In this document: positions 24,087 to 31,970 of the stretch, piece by piece | How positions within the stretch are numbered: position 1 is the first letter of the stretch | Layout: each line of letters begins with the position of its first letter | The notes under the pieces: model-generated | What the model saw: only the letters and a program-made list of their open reading frames with translations | Database searches by the model: none | What the model was told of the DNA's origin: nothing | Made by a program: the position numbers and the translations under genes | NCBI GenBank assembly: GCA_031551525.1 | Contig: JAVBNN010000023.1 | Location: 56,862-120,861 of the forward strand | Length of the DNA: 64,000 nt | Reading direction: 5' to 3' | From: JAVBNN01 sp031551525 | Lineage (GTDB): Bacteria; Bacillota; Negativicutes; Acidaminococcales; JAISLQ01

Positions 24087-25100
24087 TTACACCAGCGCCG
24101 CTTCATCCTCACGCATAACGTCGAGCTTTTTCAATACTATGCCGGAAAGATAGAGTTGGGGCGGTTTACCCATTATATCCTGGCGCGTCACATGCACATT
24201 GCTCTTGTCCACCAGGTAAGTTTCGACAAACGTGTACACCGCGTCAGAAACATACCAGACATAATTCACCCCGGCCGCATTGAGATTGCGTATGCGGTTT
24301 TTCGCGTAGATAAATTTTTCAATCAGTGCCAGCTTCTTGTCCGAAGTCATTCCAGCCAGCGCCGCCGCATTGATATTCCTCACCGCCGCGTTTGCCCGGA
24401 TGTCGCGCACCGTCATGCCGATATTCCACTCAAACAGCGTCTGCACGGCTCGGAAAGGTTTGCCCTTGTCATCGAGGACATCGCTTTCGCCAAGGTCGGT
24501 CATTTTTAGACCGGCTGTGGTGTTCTTAGGATAAATACCCGCCGTGGTATGTTCGCCCCAGCCGATCAAAAAGGCCGAAGTGTTGGTATTCGTACCGGCA
24601 GTACCGCCGGAAATCACCTGATAGCCCGGATCGCCCTTCGCCCCGGTGAGCGTATTGTACCTCACCGCAATACCATTAAAAGCATCCGGGTCAGCGGCAA
24701 TATCGCCGTAGAGCGCAGCCTGCGCCACGCGCTGGGAAAAGCCCTCAATGTGCGCCGCATCCTCCGAGCGGCGGAAAGCCTCCTTGTCCGACTGCAAGGA
24801 CAAAAGTTTTATGTCCACCCTCGACCTGTCCTCGAGCATCATACAGGTGTCGACGATCTGTTTTGTGTTCGACTTGGTAGCGTCCACGCCCTGGTTGATC
24901 CGGCGGATAGAAGGAGTCGGGATACTGGTTCTCTGCGTGGTCTGAATACCGGTCGGCAGATTGCCCTCCATCATCTTCATATCCTCCAAAATCGGGTTGG
25001 ACTGGGCCAGCGTCTCGATAATATAATCGAGCTTCCCGTCAGGAGTCATCCTCTTTCTAAAATCATTCAGCGTTACCGCCAAAGCTCCAACTGTTGCCAT
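24087..25100 (-). CDS. major capsid protein
   Basis: 337 residues, HK97-fold family member of the BPP-1 type. Motifs: TLNDFRKRMTPDG at the start, GIQTTQRTSIPTPSIRRINQ, AFRRSEDAAHIEGFSQRVAQ, YGDIAADPDAFNGIAVRYN, and VTRQDIMGKPPQLYLSGI near the end. No protease or delta domain is seen, and a separate scaffold gene lies upstream, so assembly likely uses the scaffold. ATG follows GAGGTGA. Confidence 0.88.
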   Translation of the reverse strand: MATVGALAVTLNDFRKRMTPDGKLDYIIETLAQSNPILEDMKMMEGNLPTGIQTTQRTSIPTPSIRRINQGVDATKSNTKQIVDTCMMLEDRSRVDIKLLSLQSDKEAFRRSEDAAHIEGFSQRVAQAALYGDIAADPDAFNGIAVRYNTLTGAKGDPGYQVISGGTAGTNTNTSAFLIGWGEHTTAGIYPKNTTAGLKMTDLGESDVLDDKGKPFRAVQTLFEWNIGMTVRDIRANAAVRNINAAALAGMTSDKKLALIEKFIYAKNRIRNLNAAGVNYVWYVSDAVYTFVETYLVDKSNVHVTRQDIMGKPPQLYLSGIVLKKLDVMREDEAALV

Positions 25101-25117
25101 TTCACATCACCTCATGT

Positions 25118-25750
25118 TTAATATTTTTCAAAATTTGTCTTGTCATACAAACTGCCCGCCCCCTGGGCAGCCACACCGCCCAACAGCCGCGCACCGTTAT
25201 CTTCACCCACCAGCTCGCCTACCTTGGCAAAGAGGCGGATAAATTCAACCCGGTTACCAGCGCCCGTTTCATTGAACGCCTCGCGCAAGCCCGGCACTGC
25301 CTTTTCGAGCGTCTCCACCGCCACGGCGGCAAGGCCAACCGTTTTGTCATAATCAGCGCCCAGCTGTGCCTTGGCGTCTTTACCCCAGTCGGCTACCTCT
25401 TTTTGCAGCTCCTGGGTGATAAGCGCCTCTTGTGCCGCCAGCGCCTCCTTGGTGTAGTTGAGGCCATACTGCGCCCACTTTTGCGCCGCCTCATTATTCA
25501 GGCCACTTTCTTTAGCAAGAGCGGTAAAACTCTCCATTATCGCCGGGTCGGTCTCCGCCCCCTCAGGCAAGACTGCCTTTAAGTCATACGCATCCGGCAA
25601 GGCAGTATCTACCGTCGATTTTGGCGCACCACCGAGAATGGTACCCATTTCCTCCTTTGGCGTTTCCACCGCCGGGGCTGTTACCTGTTGCTCTGTCTGC
25701 TGCTCCGCACCCGTGTTATCGTTGGCGGCAGCATTGTTTTGTTCATCCAT
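25118..25750 (-). CDS. capsid scaffolding protein
   Basis: 210 residues, acidic, with a disordered glutamine/alanine-rich N-terminus (1-35) and a helical body (SFTALAKESGLNNEAAQKWA, EVADWGKDAKAQLGADY). It lies directly before the major capsid gene, the usual place of scaffolds in podoviruses. No enzymatic motif is seen. Confidence 0.7.
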   Translation of the reverse strand: MDEQNNAAANDNTGAEQQTEQQVTAPAVETPKEEMGTILGGAPKSTVDTALPDAYDLKAVLPEGAETDPAIMESFTALAKESGLNNEAAQKWAQYGLNYTKEALAAQEALITQELQKEVADWGKDAKAQLGADYDKTVGLAAVAVETLEKAVPGLREAFNETGAGNRVEFIRLFAKVGELVGEDNGARLLGGVAAQGAGSLYDKTNFEKY

Positions 25751-25753
25751 CTT

Positions 25754-26089
25754 TTAGTCCTCCTGCTCCATTAGCTTTATAGCCTCCTGCTGGGCTTTTA
25801 TGTATTCCAGCTCAGCCAGTTGCTTTAGTTTGATAGCCTCAAGGCCCATCGCCGCAATATCCTCCTGGTACATGATGGCCACCTTCCTCATGCCCTCATT
25901 GCGAAAAGTCGCACTGTTCCCGGTGAATATCTCCGCATTAAGGCGGCAGCGATCAAACAGCCGCATTAAAAACCAGCGCCCATCTGGACTAGACAAAAGC
26001 GCCTCCAGCGCCTCTTTGTCACGCCGGGCCACCTCGCCCTGGATAAGTGCGTTTATCCTCTGTTGGCGGTCGGTAGTTATCGTTTGCAT
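25754..26089 (-). CDS. Bbp19-like phage protein
   Basis: 111 residues from the ATG three bases after the portal stop, with GGGAGG as ribosome site. SSPDGRWFLMRLFDRC and IFTGNSATFRNEGMRKVAIM are the mark of the Bbp19 family, always found between portal and scaffold in BPP-1-like phages. Role unknown, probably in head assembly. Confidence 0.75.
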   Translation of the reverse strand: MQTITTDRQQRINALIQGEVARRDKEALEALLSSPDGRWFLMRLFDRCRLNAEIFTGNSATFRNEGMRKVAIMYQEDIAAMGLEAIKLKQLAELEYIKAQQEAIKLMEQED

Positions 26090-26091
26090 GG

Positions 26092-27855
26092 TCAACCTCC
26101 CAGGTTAGGCATACCCAACCACTCCTGCACCGCCGGGTTCGGCGACTGCGCCGCCTCGCTCAAATTCTTGGCCGCCTGGGTCGCCTGATTGATCGCCGGG
26201 GCCGCCTGCATCACCATTTCTGCCTCTTTCTCCTGCTGCGCCGCTTCCGCCTTGGCTTGAGCCATCTGCTGTACTTCCTCGTCACTGCGCCGGATAGTCG
26301 CCGGTGCGCCCAGCATCTCCATATAGCGATTGACCGTCTCGGTCGGATTTATCTTATCGATAGCCTCCGGCCAGAGTTGGACTAACTGCCCGACGAAAGC
26401 CACCGACTGCTCGATGGCAGTAAGCCCCGACATCTTTTGCGCCATAGCGAGCGGTGAAATATATTCTATCTTTATCTCCCGCCCGTCCACATCCATCTCC
26501 TCCGGCCAGGGCGGGAACACCCCCGCACGGTCGAGTATGCCGTACACCCGCTCGATCAAAGGCGATAAAAACTCAAACTGCAAACGCTCAGTCACCGGCC
26601 CCAGCTGCTGGAGTTTCTCCTGCGTCCGCTCCATAACCTCGCGCGCCGTCATCTGCCCGTTCTGGATACTATCGAGCATCAAAAAGAGATCCGCCGAATA
26701 CGCCCTTTTGATAGCGTTCTCCAACCGCTCGATCTTGCCGACCAAGTGATCGAGATGCACGTTCACCTGAAAAAGCGGTGTTACCGGATGGGACAGATCA
26801 TCCACCACCGTCGCGCTGCCCGGTATCAGATTTATCCCTTTCATCGCGGTCGCCGCCGTCGACTGCATGGGCGGCTTGACTGCTAGCTCCACCGCCGTAC
26901 CGTAATCCGCCTCCATACGCTGGAGCATTTTGGCGTCACCCTCGGCAAACCAGCCCGGCCCCTTCGCGTAAGGCTCAAGACCCGCCACCATATAGCGCGC
27001 CACCGGCACCGGCCACTCGTAGAAACCGCCGACGTGCAGCCATTCCTCCCCGCTGCCGCCCTCCAGCCAATAAAGCGACCTATACGCCAGGTATTCCCGG
27101 CCCAGCTTCTCACCGTCCGCCGCATCGTTCGGCTCTACCAGCCAGCACACCTTAAACTTGGCGCTGTACTTGTTGTTGCCCGTTAAGACCTCGCGCACCC
27201 GCTGCGGCAAGTTTTCCTCACCGAACTGCTCTTTTAACTGCGCCGCCGTCAGCTCATAGCGCCGGGCAAAAGTATTCACCACACCACCCGCGCCAACATC
27301 GAGCGCATAGCTGCCGATCGGGAAAGGCATAAAAAACACACCCGTTTCAGGGTGCGGGAAGATCGCCAACGGACATTGCCCAAAAGGCAACTCGGTATAA
27401 ACGCTGTGAACGGAATTATAAAAATTGCTCTTGGCTAAAACCCCTAAAAGTATCTCCTGCCGTGCGTCCATGATGGCCGCCGCCTGCGTATCGTCCGCCA
27501 GAGCCTTGTCGGCAAAGGTAAACTTGAACCATTGGCGGCTGGGCGGAGTCAGTCCGCTCATCACCCCGCCGGCAAATACCTGGCAAGCCTCCCAGGCGAT
27601 ACCGTTATTTACCGACAAATCTTTCCGGCGCGCCGGGTTAGAGCTGTCCGCCGTATCATCAAAATGTCCGAGAAACGGCAGCTGGTAGTCCCTTATAGCT
27701 TTCCAGCGTATCTCATAGTCCCGCCGCTTATCTAAAAGTTGACGAAACCGCGCCGCCACCCTCGCCCGGTCGGGAGCTTTGCCCTTGCCCTCCGAGGCCG
27801 GAGCCACTGCTCGAATAGTAGGCTGCCTCGCCCTTGCCAAAACCGTCTCACTCAT
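26092..27855 (-). CDS. portal protein
   Basis: 587 residues of the head-to-tail connector family used by podoviruses (T7 gp8 / BPP-1). DYQLPFLGHFDDTADSS, VFAGGVMSGLTPPSRQWFKF, LPFGQCPLAIFPHPETG and NAIKRAYSADLFLMLDS are visible landmarks. The twelve-subunit ring is the door for DNA. The C-terminus (490-560) is a glutamine/alanine-rich helix that may reach into the capsid. Confidence 0.88.
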   Translation of the reverse strand: MSETVLARARQPTIRAVAPASEGKGKAPDRARVAARFRQLLDKRRDYEIRWKAIRDYQLPFLGHFDDTADSSNPARRKDLSVNNGIAWEACQVFAGGVMSGLTPPSRQWFKFTFADKALADDTQAAAIMDARQEILLGVLAKSNFYNSVHSVYTELPFGQCPLAIFPHPETGVFFMPFPIGSYALDVGAGGVVNTFARRYELTAAQLKEQFGEENLPQRVREVLTGNNKYSAKFKVCWLVEPNDAADGEKLGREYLAYRSLYWLEGGSGEEWLHVGGFYEWPVPVARYMVAGLEPYAKGPGWFAEGDAKMLQRMEADYGTAVELAVKPPMQSTAATAMKGINLIPGSATVVDDLSHPVTPLFQVNVHLDHLVGKIERLENAIKRAYSADLFLMLDSIQNGQMTAREVMERTQEKLQQLGPVTERLQFEFLSPLIERVYGILDRAGVFPPWPEEMDVDGREIKIEYISPLAMAQKMSGLTAIEQSVAFVGQLVQLWPEAIDKINPTETVNRYMEMLGAPATIRRSDEEVQQMAQAKAEAAQQEKEAEMVMQAAPAINQATQAAKNLSEAAQSPNPAVQEWLGMPNLGG

Positions 27856-27866
27856 GTCGCACCCCT

Positions 27867-28082
27867 TTATCCTAAAGTCTTTCTCAAGCCGCTCGAAGCC
27901 TGTTCCACCGCGCCCAATATGGTGCGGTCAGTGGCGGCCTGCGTCGAAGAAAAGCCTTTCTTTCGCCGCTGCTTGGCTGTCACATCCGCCTCCGCGTTGC
28001 CCGCACCCACATCGGACGACACCGGAGTTGGCGCTGCTGCCGGAGTTGGCGCCGCCGCCGGAGTCTTTGTTTTCATGCACAT
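27867..28082 (-). CDS. small head-region protein, 71 aa
   Basis: ATG after GGAGGAATGAACT. The N-terminal third is low complexity (repeats of AAAPTP), the rest basic (AKQRRKKGF) then helical. It lies between terminase and portal; short basic proteins occur at this place in related phages. I do not recognise a family. Confidence 0.55.
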   Translation of the reverse strand: MCMKTKTPAAAPTPAAAPTPVSSDVGAGNAEADVTAKQRRKKGFSSTQAATDRTILGAVEQASSGLRKTLG

Positions 28083-28094
28083 AGTTCATTCCTC

Positions 28095-29540
28095 CTATCC
28101 ATACGGATCATATTTGGTATTACACATCGGCACAGAGCCGTTATATAAGCTATCCCGCTTCATCACCGGCGCGGCAAAGGTCAGGGCTAGCGCATCCGCC
28201 CGGTTAGGCGACGGCAGTCCGCGTTTCTTCATATCATCTTTACTCTCCAGTTGTAACTTGCCGCGAGAATTAATAAAAGCCTCTGGCCCGATAAGATCAT
28301 CCATCAAGACCTGGTCGGCGTCTATCATACCGCCATTCACCAGCCAGTCTTTCATCTCGCCCCACATCTCAACGCGCTTATTAAGATACTGGTCTTTGTT
28401 TGGCTTCCCGGCAAAATCCACCAGCCGCCAATGCCGCCCCAACTGCAGACCGAAAGAATAAATACCCGTACCGAACCCCTTGTCAAGATTAACCGCGTCC
28501 GCCTTGTAAGTATCTTCAAAATATGCTATCAGCCCGGCCATGCGCCCGTCGTCGTCGTTCTTCTCATACTTGGCCAGCATCTTAGAGTAAAGCCCCTGCC
28601 TGAGATAAATAACAAACTCATCCGAGCCGGTCCAGGCCGGATCAACGCCAATAATAACCGGCGCAAAAGAAAACTGCTCTTTGCGTAAATGCACCTTGGT
28701 GGCCGCGTCTACAATATCCATACCGATAAACTGTGCGTCGCCAGCTGACGGGAACACACCGCGCACACGGACTTTGACAAAGTCGCTATCTTCGCCATAG
28801 TCCGCCACCCACTCATCGATCTGTTTCTTGTTGGTCATGCGGGCTTTGCGGCTATCTATCTGCTTACAGTCCCAGCGGTGGCGGAATTTGTGGAAGCAAT
28901 CAAAAAAGCGTCCAGTATTCCTTGTCGGATTACCAAACGCGCACCAGATTATTTCCGTATCGCTGTCCGTCAGAGCTCCTTCAGTAACTTCCCAAATAGT
29001 GTTCGGGATGGCTGACGCTTCGTCGAACACCACCAGGATACGCTTGTTTTTGTTATGCAGCCCCGCAAACGCTTCTGAATTACGCTCACTCCACGGCACC
29101 ATATCTATACGCCACGTTCGCATGTGGTCTTTGTCTGCACTGAACAGCGCCGTGGCAGTGAGCACAAAGAGAGAATTACCGATAAACAAGTGGAACCACT
29201 TGGACAATTCCGCCCACGTCTTGGTACGCAGCTGCGTATCCGTGTTGGCTGTAACGACGCCCTTAGTATCTTCATGCGTCGCCATAGACCAAAGGATGAT
29301 CCAGGACACCAGAGCAGACTTGCCGATGCCGTGACCGGACGCGACCGCTATCTGCAAGGCTGTTTCAACACTTAATCCATCGCGGATAGCGCACAGTATA
29401 CCTTTTTGCCAGTCGTCCGGGCCGTCGTAGTCTTTCAAGTCGCCCTCGCCCCACGGGAAGGCGTAATACACAAAGGACAACGGGTCGCGGCTAAAGCCGG
29501 CCAGGTCATTGACAAGCTCGACCATTTCACTTTGCTGCAT
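28095..29540 (-). CDS. terL: terminase large subunit
   Basis: 481 residues. The packaging ATPase domain has Walker A ASGHGIGKSALV (about 67-78) and Walker B ILVVFDEAS (about 170-178); the RNase H-like nuclease starts at IIGVDPAWTGSDEF (about 295) and ends with PNRADALALTFA. It cuts the concatemer and pumps DNA into the prohead. It overlaps terS by 14 bases. Confidence 0.92.
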   Translation of the reverse strand: MQQSEMVELVNDLAGFSRDPLSFVYYAFPWGEGDLKDYDGPDDWQKGILCAIRDGLSVETALQIAVASGHGIGKSALVSWIILWSMATHEDTKGVVTANTDTQLRTKTWAELSKWFHLFIGNSLFVLTATALFSADKDHMRTWRIDMVPWSERNSEAFAGLHNKNKRILVVFDEASAIPNTIWEVTEGALTDSDTEIIWCAFGNPTRNTGRFFDCFHKFRHRWDCKQIDSRKARMTNKKQIDEWVADYGEDSDFVKVRVRGVFPSAGDAQFIGMDIVDAATKVHLRKEQFSFAPVIIGVDPAWTGSDEFVIYLRQGLYSKMLAKYEKNDDDGRMAGLIAYFEDTYKADAVNLDKGFGTGIYSFGLQLGRHWRLVDFAGKPNKDQYLNKRVEMWGEMKDWLVNGGMIDADQVLMDDLIGPEAFINSRGKLQLESKDDMKKRGLPSPNRADALALTFAAPVMKRDSLYNGSVPMCNTKYDPYG

Positions 29541-30015
29541 CCTGTACCCGCTTTCTGGCGGCGGCCATGGTGTTGGCTATCTGCAATTCGCCGCTGACTT
29601 CGACTTTGTCCTTGAACATAGCCAAGTGCCTGCCTATCAGTTCAGCCGCTTTTAAAGCACCTTTGCTGTCGAATACATATTCGCCTGTTTCCTCCATCTG
29701 CCGTGTCTCGTAGTTAAAAGCCAGCACCGGCTTTTCCGACATGCACTTTTCGTAAATATCTATCAGGCGCAGGACCACATTGTCCGCGTCAAGACAAAGT
29801 CTTTCCGCGCGTTCCCTGATAAGTTCCTTCACACGCACGAGGATGTTAGGCTTTGCAAGGAGTTTGCTGGCTTCTGTTCTCGCTGTTTGATAGCTGACTT
29901 TAAAACCGGCGCGTAAATACGCCTGTGTGCCGTTGAAGTCATTTATATATTCCAAACAAAAAAGCTCCTCGCGGCCCGCTTTTGTAATTTTTATTGTTTC
30001 TGTTCTTTTAGCCAT
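29527..30015 (-). CDS. terS: terminase small subunit
   Basis: 162 residues from the ATG after GGGGTGG. The N-terminus (LFCLEYINDFNGTQAYLRAG, QTARTEASKLLAKPNI) is the helix-turn-helix of the Terminase_2 family that marks the packaging site. The C-terminus is helical for ring formation. It is first in the late operon, behind a terminator-bearing leader. Confidence 0.88.
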   Translation of the reverse strand: MAKRTETIKITKAGREELFCLEYINDFNGTQAYLRAGFKVSYQTARTEASKLLAKPNILVRVKELIRERAERLCLDADNVVLRLIDIYEKCMSEKPVLAFNYETRQMEETGEYVFDSKGALKAAELIGRHLAMFKDKVEVSGELQIANTMAAARKRVQDAAK

Positions 30016-30035
30016 TCCCACCACCCCAAATAAAA

Positions 30036-30057
30036 AACCGCCCCTTTCGGAACGGTT
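30036..30057 (-). terminator. intrinsic terminator in the late-operon leader
   Basis: On the minus strand AACCGTTCC-GAAA-GGGGCGGTT (two G-T pairs) is followed by TTTTTT, 21 bases before the terS start codon. It would end transcripts that start upstream unless overcome. Confidence 0.7.
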
Positions 30058-30094
30058 GTGTGTAAATCTCTACGATACCAATATACCACACAAG

Positions 30095-30114
30095 AGTGTG
30101 CGGAAGTGTGCGGA
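30095..30114. repeat. tandem AGTGTGCGGA repeat, late control region
   Basis: Two adjacent copies of AGTGTGCGGA lie 40-60 bases upstream of the terminator and 80-100 bases before terS, a suitable place for the late activator encoded at 31007-31414. A minus-strand TATATT follows them at about 30079-30084. Confidence 0.55.
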
Positions 30115-30122
30115 CTTTTTTC

Positions 30123-30155
30123 TTGACCTTTACACTATTTCGTGTTATAGTGTAA
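30123..30155 (+). promoter_or_regulatory. promoter and operator of RHH3-Rha unit
   Basis: TTGACC (30123-30128), 17 bases, TATAGT (30146-30151). The inverted repeat TTACACTA (30130-30137) and TAGTGTAA (30148-30155) spans spacer and -10, a likely binding site for the RHH product. Confidence 0.7.
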
Positions 30156-30174
30156 TCGTGGAGGTGATGAAACG

Positions 30175-30312
30175 ATGCCCGATAAAAATATCGGGTTCAA
30201 GGTCGATGAAGAGCTTTATAGACGCATTAAAATACACATAGCACGTAAAGGTAAAACGCTAAAAGAATATATTTTAGAGCTAATTCAAAAAGACCTTGAA
30301 AACGACAAATGA
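30175..30312 (+). CDS. Arc-like ribbon-helix-helix repressor 3
   Basis: 45 residues, ATG after GGAGGTGATGAAACG (the ATG at 30168 is in another frame). NIGFKVDEELYRRIKIHIAR then KGKTLKEYILELIQKDL is a ribbon-helix-helix; the second helix is nearly the same as in RHH1. It precedes the Rha-type antirepressor in the same direction and has a palindromic operator over its promoter, copying the RHH1-BRO plan. Confidence 0.75.
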   Translation: MPDKNIGFKVDEELYRRIKIHIARKGKTLKEYILELIQKDLENDK

Positions 30313-30375
30313 GAAAGTAGCCGCCCCTCCAGCAAGAGAATAAGCGGCTACCTCACAGCACCAGCCGAGGCTGAT
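30305..30375 (-). ncRNA. predicted antisense RNA in RHH3-Rha gap (sar-like)
   Basis: A minus-strand promoter TTGATA (30405-30410), 17 bases, TATAAT (30382-30387) faces the RHH3 gene. The RNA would start near 30375, fold as CAGCC-TC-GGCTG, then GTAGCCGC/GCGGCTAC (30317-30351), followed by TTTCTCATTT. The layout (start 54 bases upstream of the antirepressor codon, small hairpin, terminator near the RHH stop) repeats that at 8371-8443 although the sequences differ. Confidence 0.5.
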
Positions 30376-30404
30376 AAATCTATTATATCAGCATTGGCTT
30401 GGTG
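30359..30404 (+). promoter_or_regulatory. Rha mRNA leader hairpin
   Basis: CACCAGCC pairs with GGCTTGGTG (one bulge) and GGCTGAT with ATCAGC, around a loop holding AATCTATTAT, the same loop as in the BRO leader. GCACCA of the 5' arm could also pair with TGGTGC next to the Rha start codon. Confidence 0.55.
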
Positions 30405-30428
30405 TATCAACTTTAAAGGTGGTGCACT

Positions 30429-30974
30429 ATGACAAATTTATTAAAAACAAAAACTACTTTTACTTTGGACAGCCGCGAAGTTTCTAAAATGGTAGATAAA
30501 AGACATGATAATTTATTAAGAGATATCACAGGGTATAGTACAATACTAGCAAATTCTAGTGCCCTCAAAATTGAGGTGACTGATTTTTTCCAAGACAGTG
30601 TGTATTTTGATGAACAAGGCAAACCTCGGCCTTGCTATAAAATCACTAAAAAGGGTTGTGAATTGATTGCCAATAAATTGACTGGCAAAAAAGGAATATT
30701 GTTTACAGCCGCCTACGTCACCAAGTTTAACGAAATGGAATCTGGCAAAAATAACGTACTCCCCAGCCAGTCCGACATTGACCGCGAGACCGAACGTCTA
30801 GTAAAAGCCGTCCGCGATCAAGCCGCGCTAATGGCAAAAGCTGCCGAAGCCTATCTTGAATACAACGATCAAAGTACAAAAAAGGCTTCGTTAAAGCTTC
30901 TAGGCTTTTTCGGTGTTGATGTCTGGGGCGCCTTTTGTAAACTTAGCAAGCACGAAGAAAACTACACGACCTAA
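30429..30974 (+). CDS. Rha-family antirepressor
   Basis: 181 residues, ATG after AAAGGTGGTG. The N-terminal DNA-binding domain of the phage Rha/pRha family is clear: TLDSREVSKMVDKRHDNLLR, GKPRPCYKITKKGCELIAN, FTAAYVTKFNEME. The C-terminal domain resembles those of antirepressors joined to a second module. It likely relieves repression by a prophage repressor when released from RHH3 control. A hairpin terminator follows and it converges on the RinA-like gene. Confidence 0.8.
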   Translation: MTNLLKTKTTFTLDSREVSKMVDKRHDNLLRDITGYSTILANSSALKIEVTDFFQDSVYFDEQGKPRPCYKITKKGCELIANKLTGKKGILFTAAYVTKFNEMESGKNNVLPSQSDIDRETERLVKAVRDQAALMAKAAEAYLEYNDQSTKKASLKLLGFFGVDVWGAFCKLSKHEENYTT

Positions 30975-30980
30975 TAACAT

Positions 30981-31008
30981 GCCCTGCGCCCACGCGCGGG
31001 GCTTCTTT
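30981..31008 (+). terminator. terminator after Rha gene
   Basis: GCCC-t-GCGC and GCGCGGGGC form the stem; TTCTTTAT follows on the plus strand. It separates the converging Rha and early transcripts. Confidence 0.65.
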
Positions 31009-31414
31009 ATTGGATAAGCCCCTCAAAATACAACAGCGCCCGCGAATGCAGTTCGTGTATGCGTCTATAACTGTAATGCATTTCCAGCGCAATTTCCTCC
31101 CACTTTTTATAATTGACATACCGCAAAGTCAACAGCCGCCGGTAATCCAATACCTCCAACGCGTCAATCCGTCCGATTATTTCCGCTTCCAGCTCCGCCA
31201 GCCTTAGCTCGTCCAGCGCCAGCCTTACCTCCAGGTCACATATCTTTGCAACAGCCGCACTCATACGATCCCCCCCGCTCTGTGCCCTTGGCTCGAAACT
31301 CAAGCGGTTGTTACAGCTGACCGCGCGTTCCCGTAACTGTGCTATCTTTTCTTTCTTGGCCCGGATAAGCCCCTGTAAATGATAACACCGCCGCAAATAC
31401 TCTTTGGCTGTCAT
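31007..31414 (-). CDS. RinA/ArpU-like late transcription regulator
   Basis: 135 residues. The N-terminus is a coiled coil (LRRCYHLQGLIRAKKEKIAQ), and the C-terminus has a sigma-factor-like helix-turn-helix (VLDYRRLLTLRYVNYKKWEE then IALEMHYSYRRIHELHSRAL). This is the DUF1492/RinA group, which switches on terminase operons in phages of Firmicutes. It is the last early gene and ends about 1 kb from terS, whose leader has a repeat and a terminator for it to act on. Confidence 0.75.
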   Translation of the reverse strand: MTAKEYLRRCYHLQGLIRAKKEKIAQLRERAVSCNNRLSFEPRAQSGGDRMSAAVAKICDLEVRLALDELRLAELEAEIIGRIDALEVLDYRRLLTLRYVNYKKWEEIALEMHYSYRRIHELHSRALLYFEGLIQ

Positions 31415-31683
31415 TCATGCACCACCCTTGCGGCAGCTTCATCCTGCTTGGCCGGGTTAAAATTCTTTACCTCGGACAAATACCCCGTTATCCGCCGTAT
31501 CCTGATAACACTGTCGTAATGCGGGTGCAGCTCCACAAAGCCATCATCGGCCAGTTTTATATCCATAGCGACCAGTTTGCCTTTGCGGACTTTCAGCTGG
31601 TCTTCTACATATTCGGACGCCTCGGCCTCGGGCATACTGTTCGGACGAGTAACTTTTACGCCCAGGATTATACTGATTTTCAT
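31411..31683 (-). CDS. NrdD-tail-like small protein
   Basis: 90 residues. The end, IRRITGYLSEVKNFNPAKQD, matches the short phage proteins named after the C-terminal segment of the anaerobic ribonucleotide reductase (GYL...FN..K..E), but the four zinc cysteines are missing and an unrelated N-terminal domain is present. It cannot be a reductase alone. It overlaps the genes on both sides by 4 bases (ATGA type). Confidence 0.55.
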   Translation of the reverse strand: MKISIILGVKVTRPNSMPEAEASEYVEDQLKVRKGKLVAMDIKLADDGFVELHPHYDSVIRIRRITGYLSEVKNFNPAKQDEAAARVVHE

Positions 31684-31970
31684 TTTTCCCTCCTAAAATC
31701 CACCAAAAACGCTATATTGCAAAGCAAATGCTCGATATGCGGCAACCCGCTCTCGTCATCCACACTCCCCGGGTTTTCCAGATACGCCAGCCAGTGCCGC
31801 CAGGCTGCGTCTTTGTACCGCTGCGGATCTACCCTTCGCCAGCTGTCCGGATCGATATACTTCTTGCAGCCATATTCCCGTACAGCGGTTATTGCATGTA
31901 TCGCCGAAAGCGGTACCAGCGACGGCCTCGGCTTGCCCGCGTCCTGTTTTATAGTTTGGTCAATATTCAC
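31680..31970 (-). CDS. dATP/dGTP diphosphohydrolase-like protein (DUF5664)
   Basis: 96 residues. DAGKPRPSLVPLSAIHAIT, REYGCKKYIDPDSWRRV, RYKDAAWRHWLAYLENPG and SGLPHIEHLLCNIAFLVD fit the phage family with an all-helical HD/MazG-like nucleotide pocket. It would change the dNTP pool in phage replication. Overlaps both neighbours by 4 bases. Confidence 0.7.
   Translation of the reverse strand: MNIDQTIKQDAGKPRPSLVPLSAIHAITAVREYGCKKYIDPDSWRRVDPQRYKDAAWRHWLAYLENPGSVDDESGLPHIEHLLCNIAFLVDFRREK

Noticed and set aside
28095..30015. cos packaging site in the tandem AGTGTGCGGA region
   Set aside because: There is no clear inverted-repeat set or known cos motif, and the terminase group gives no decision between cos and headful packaging.
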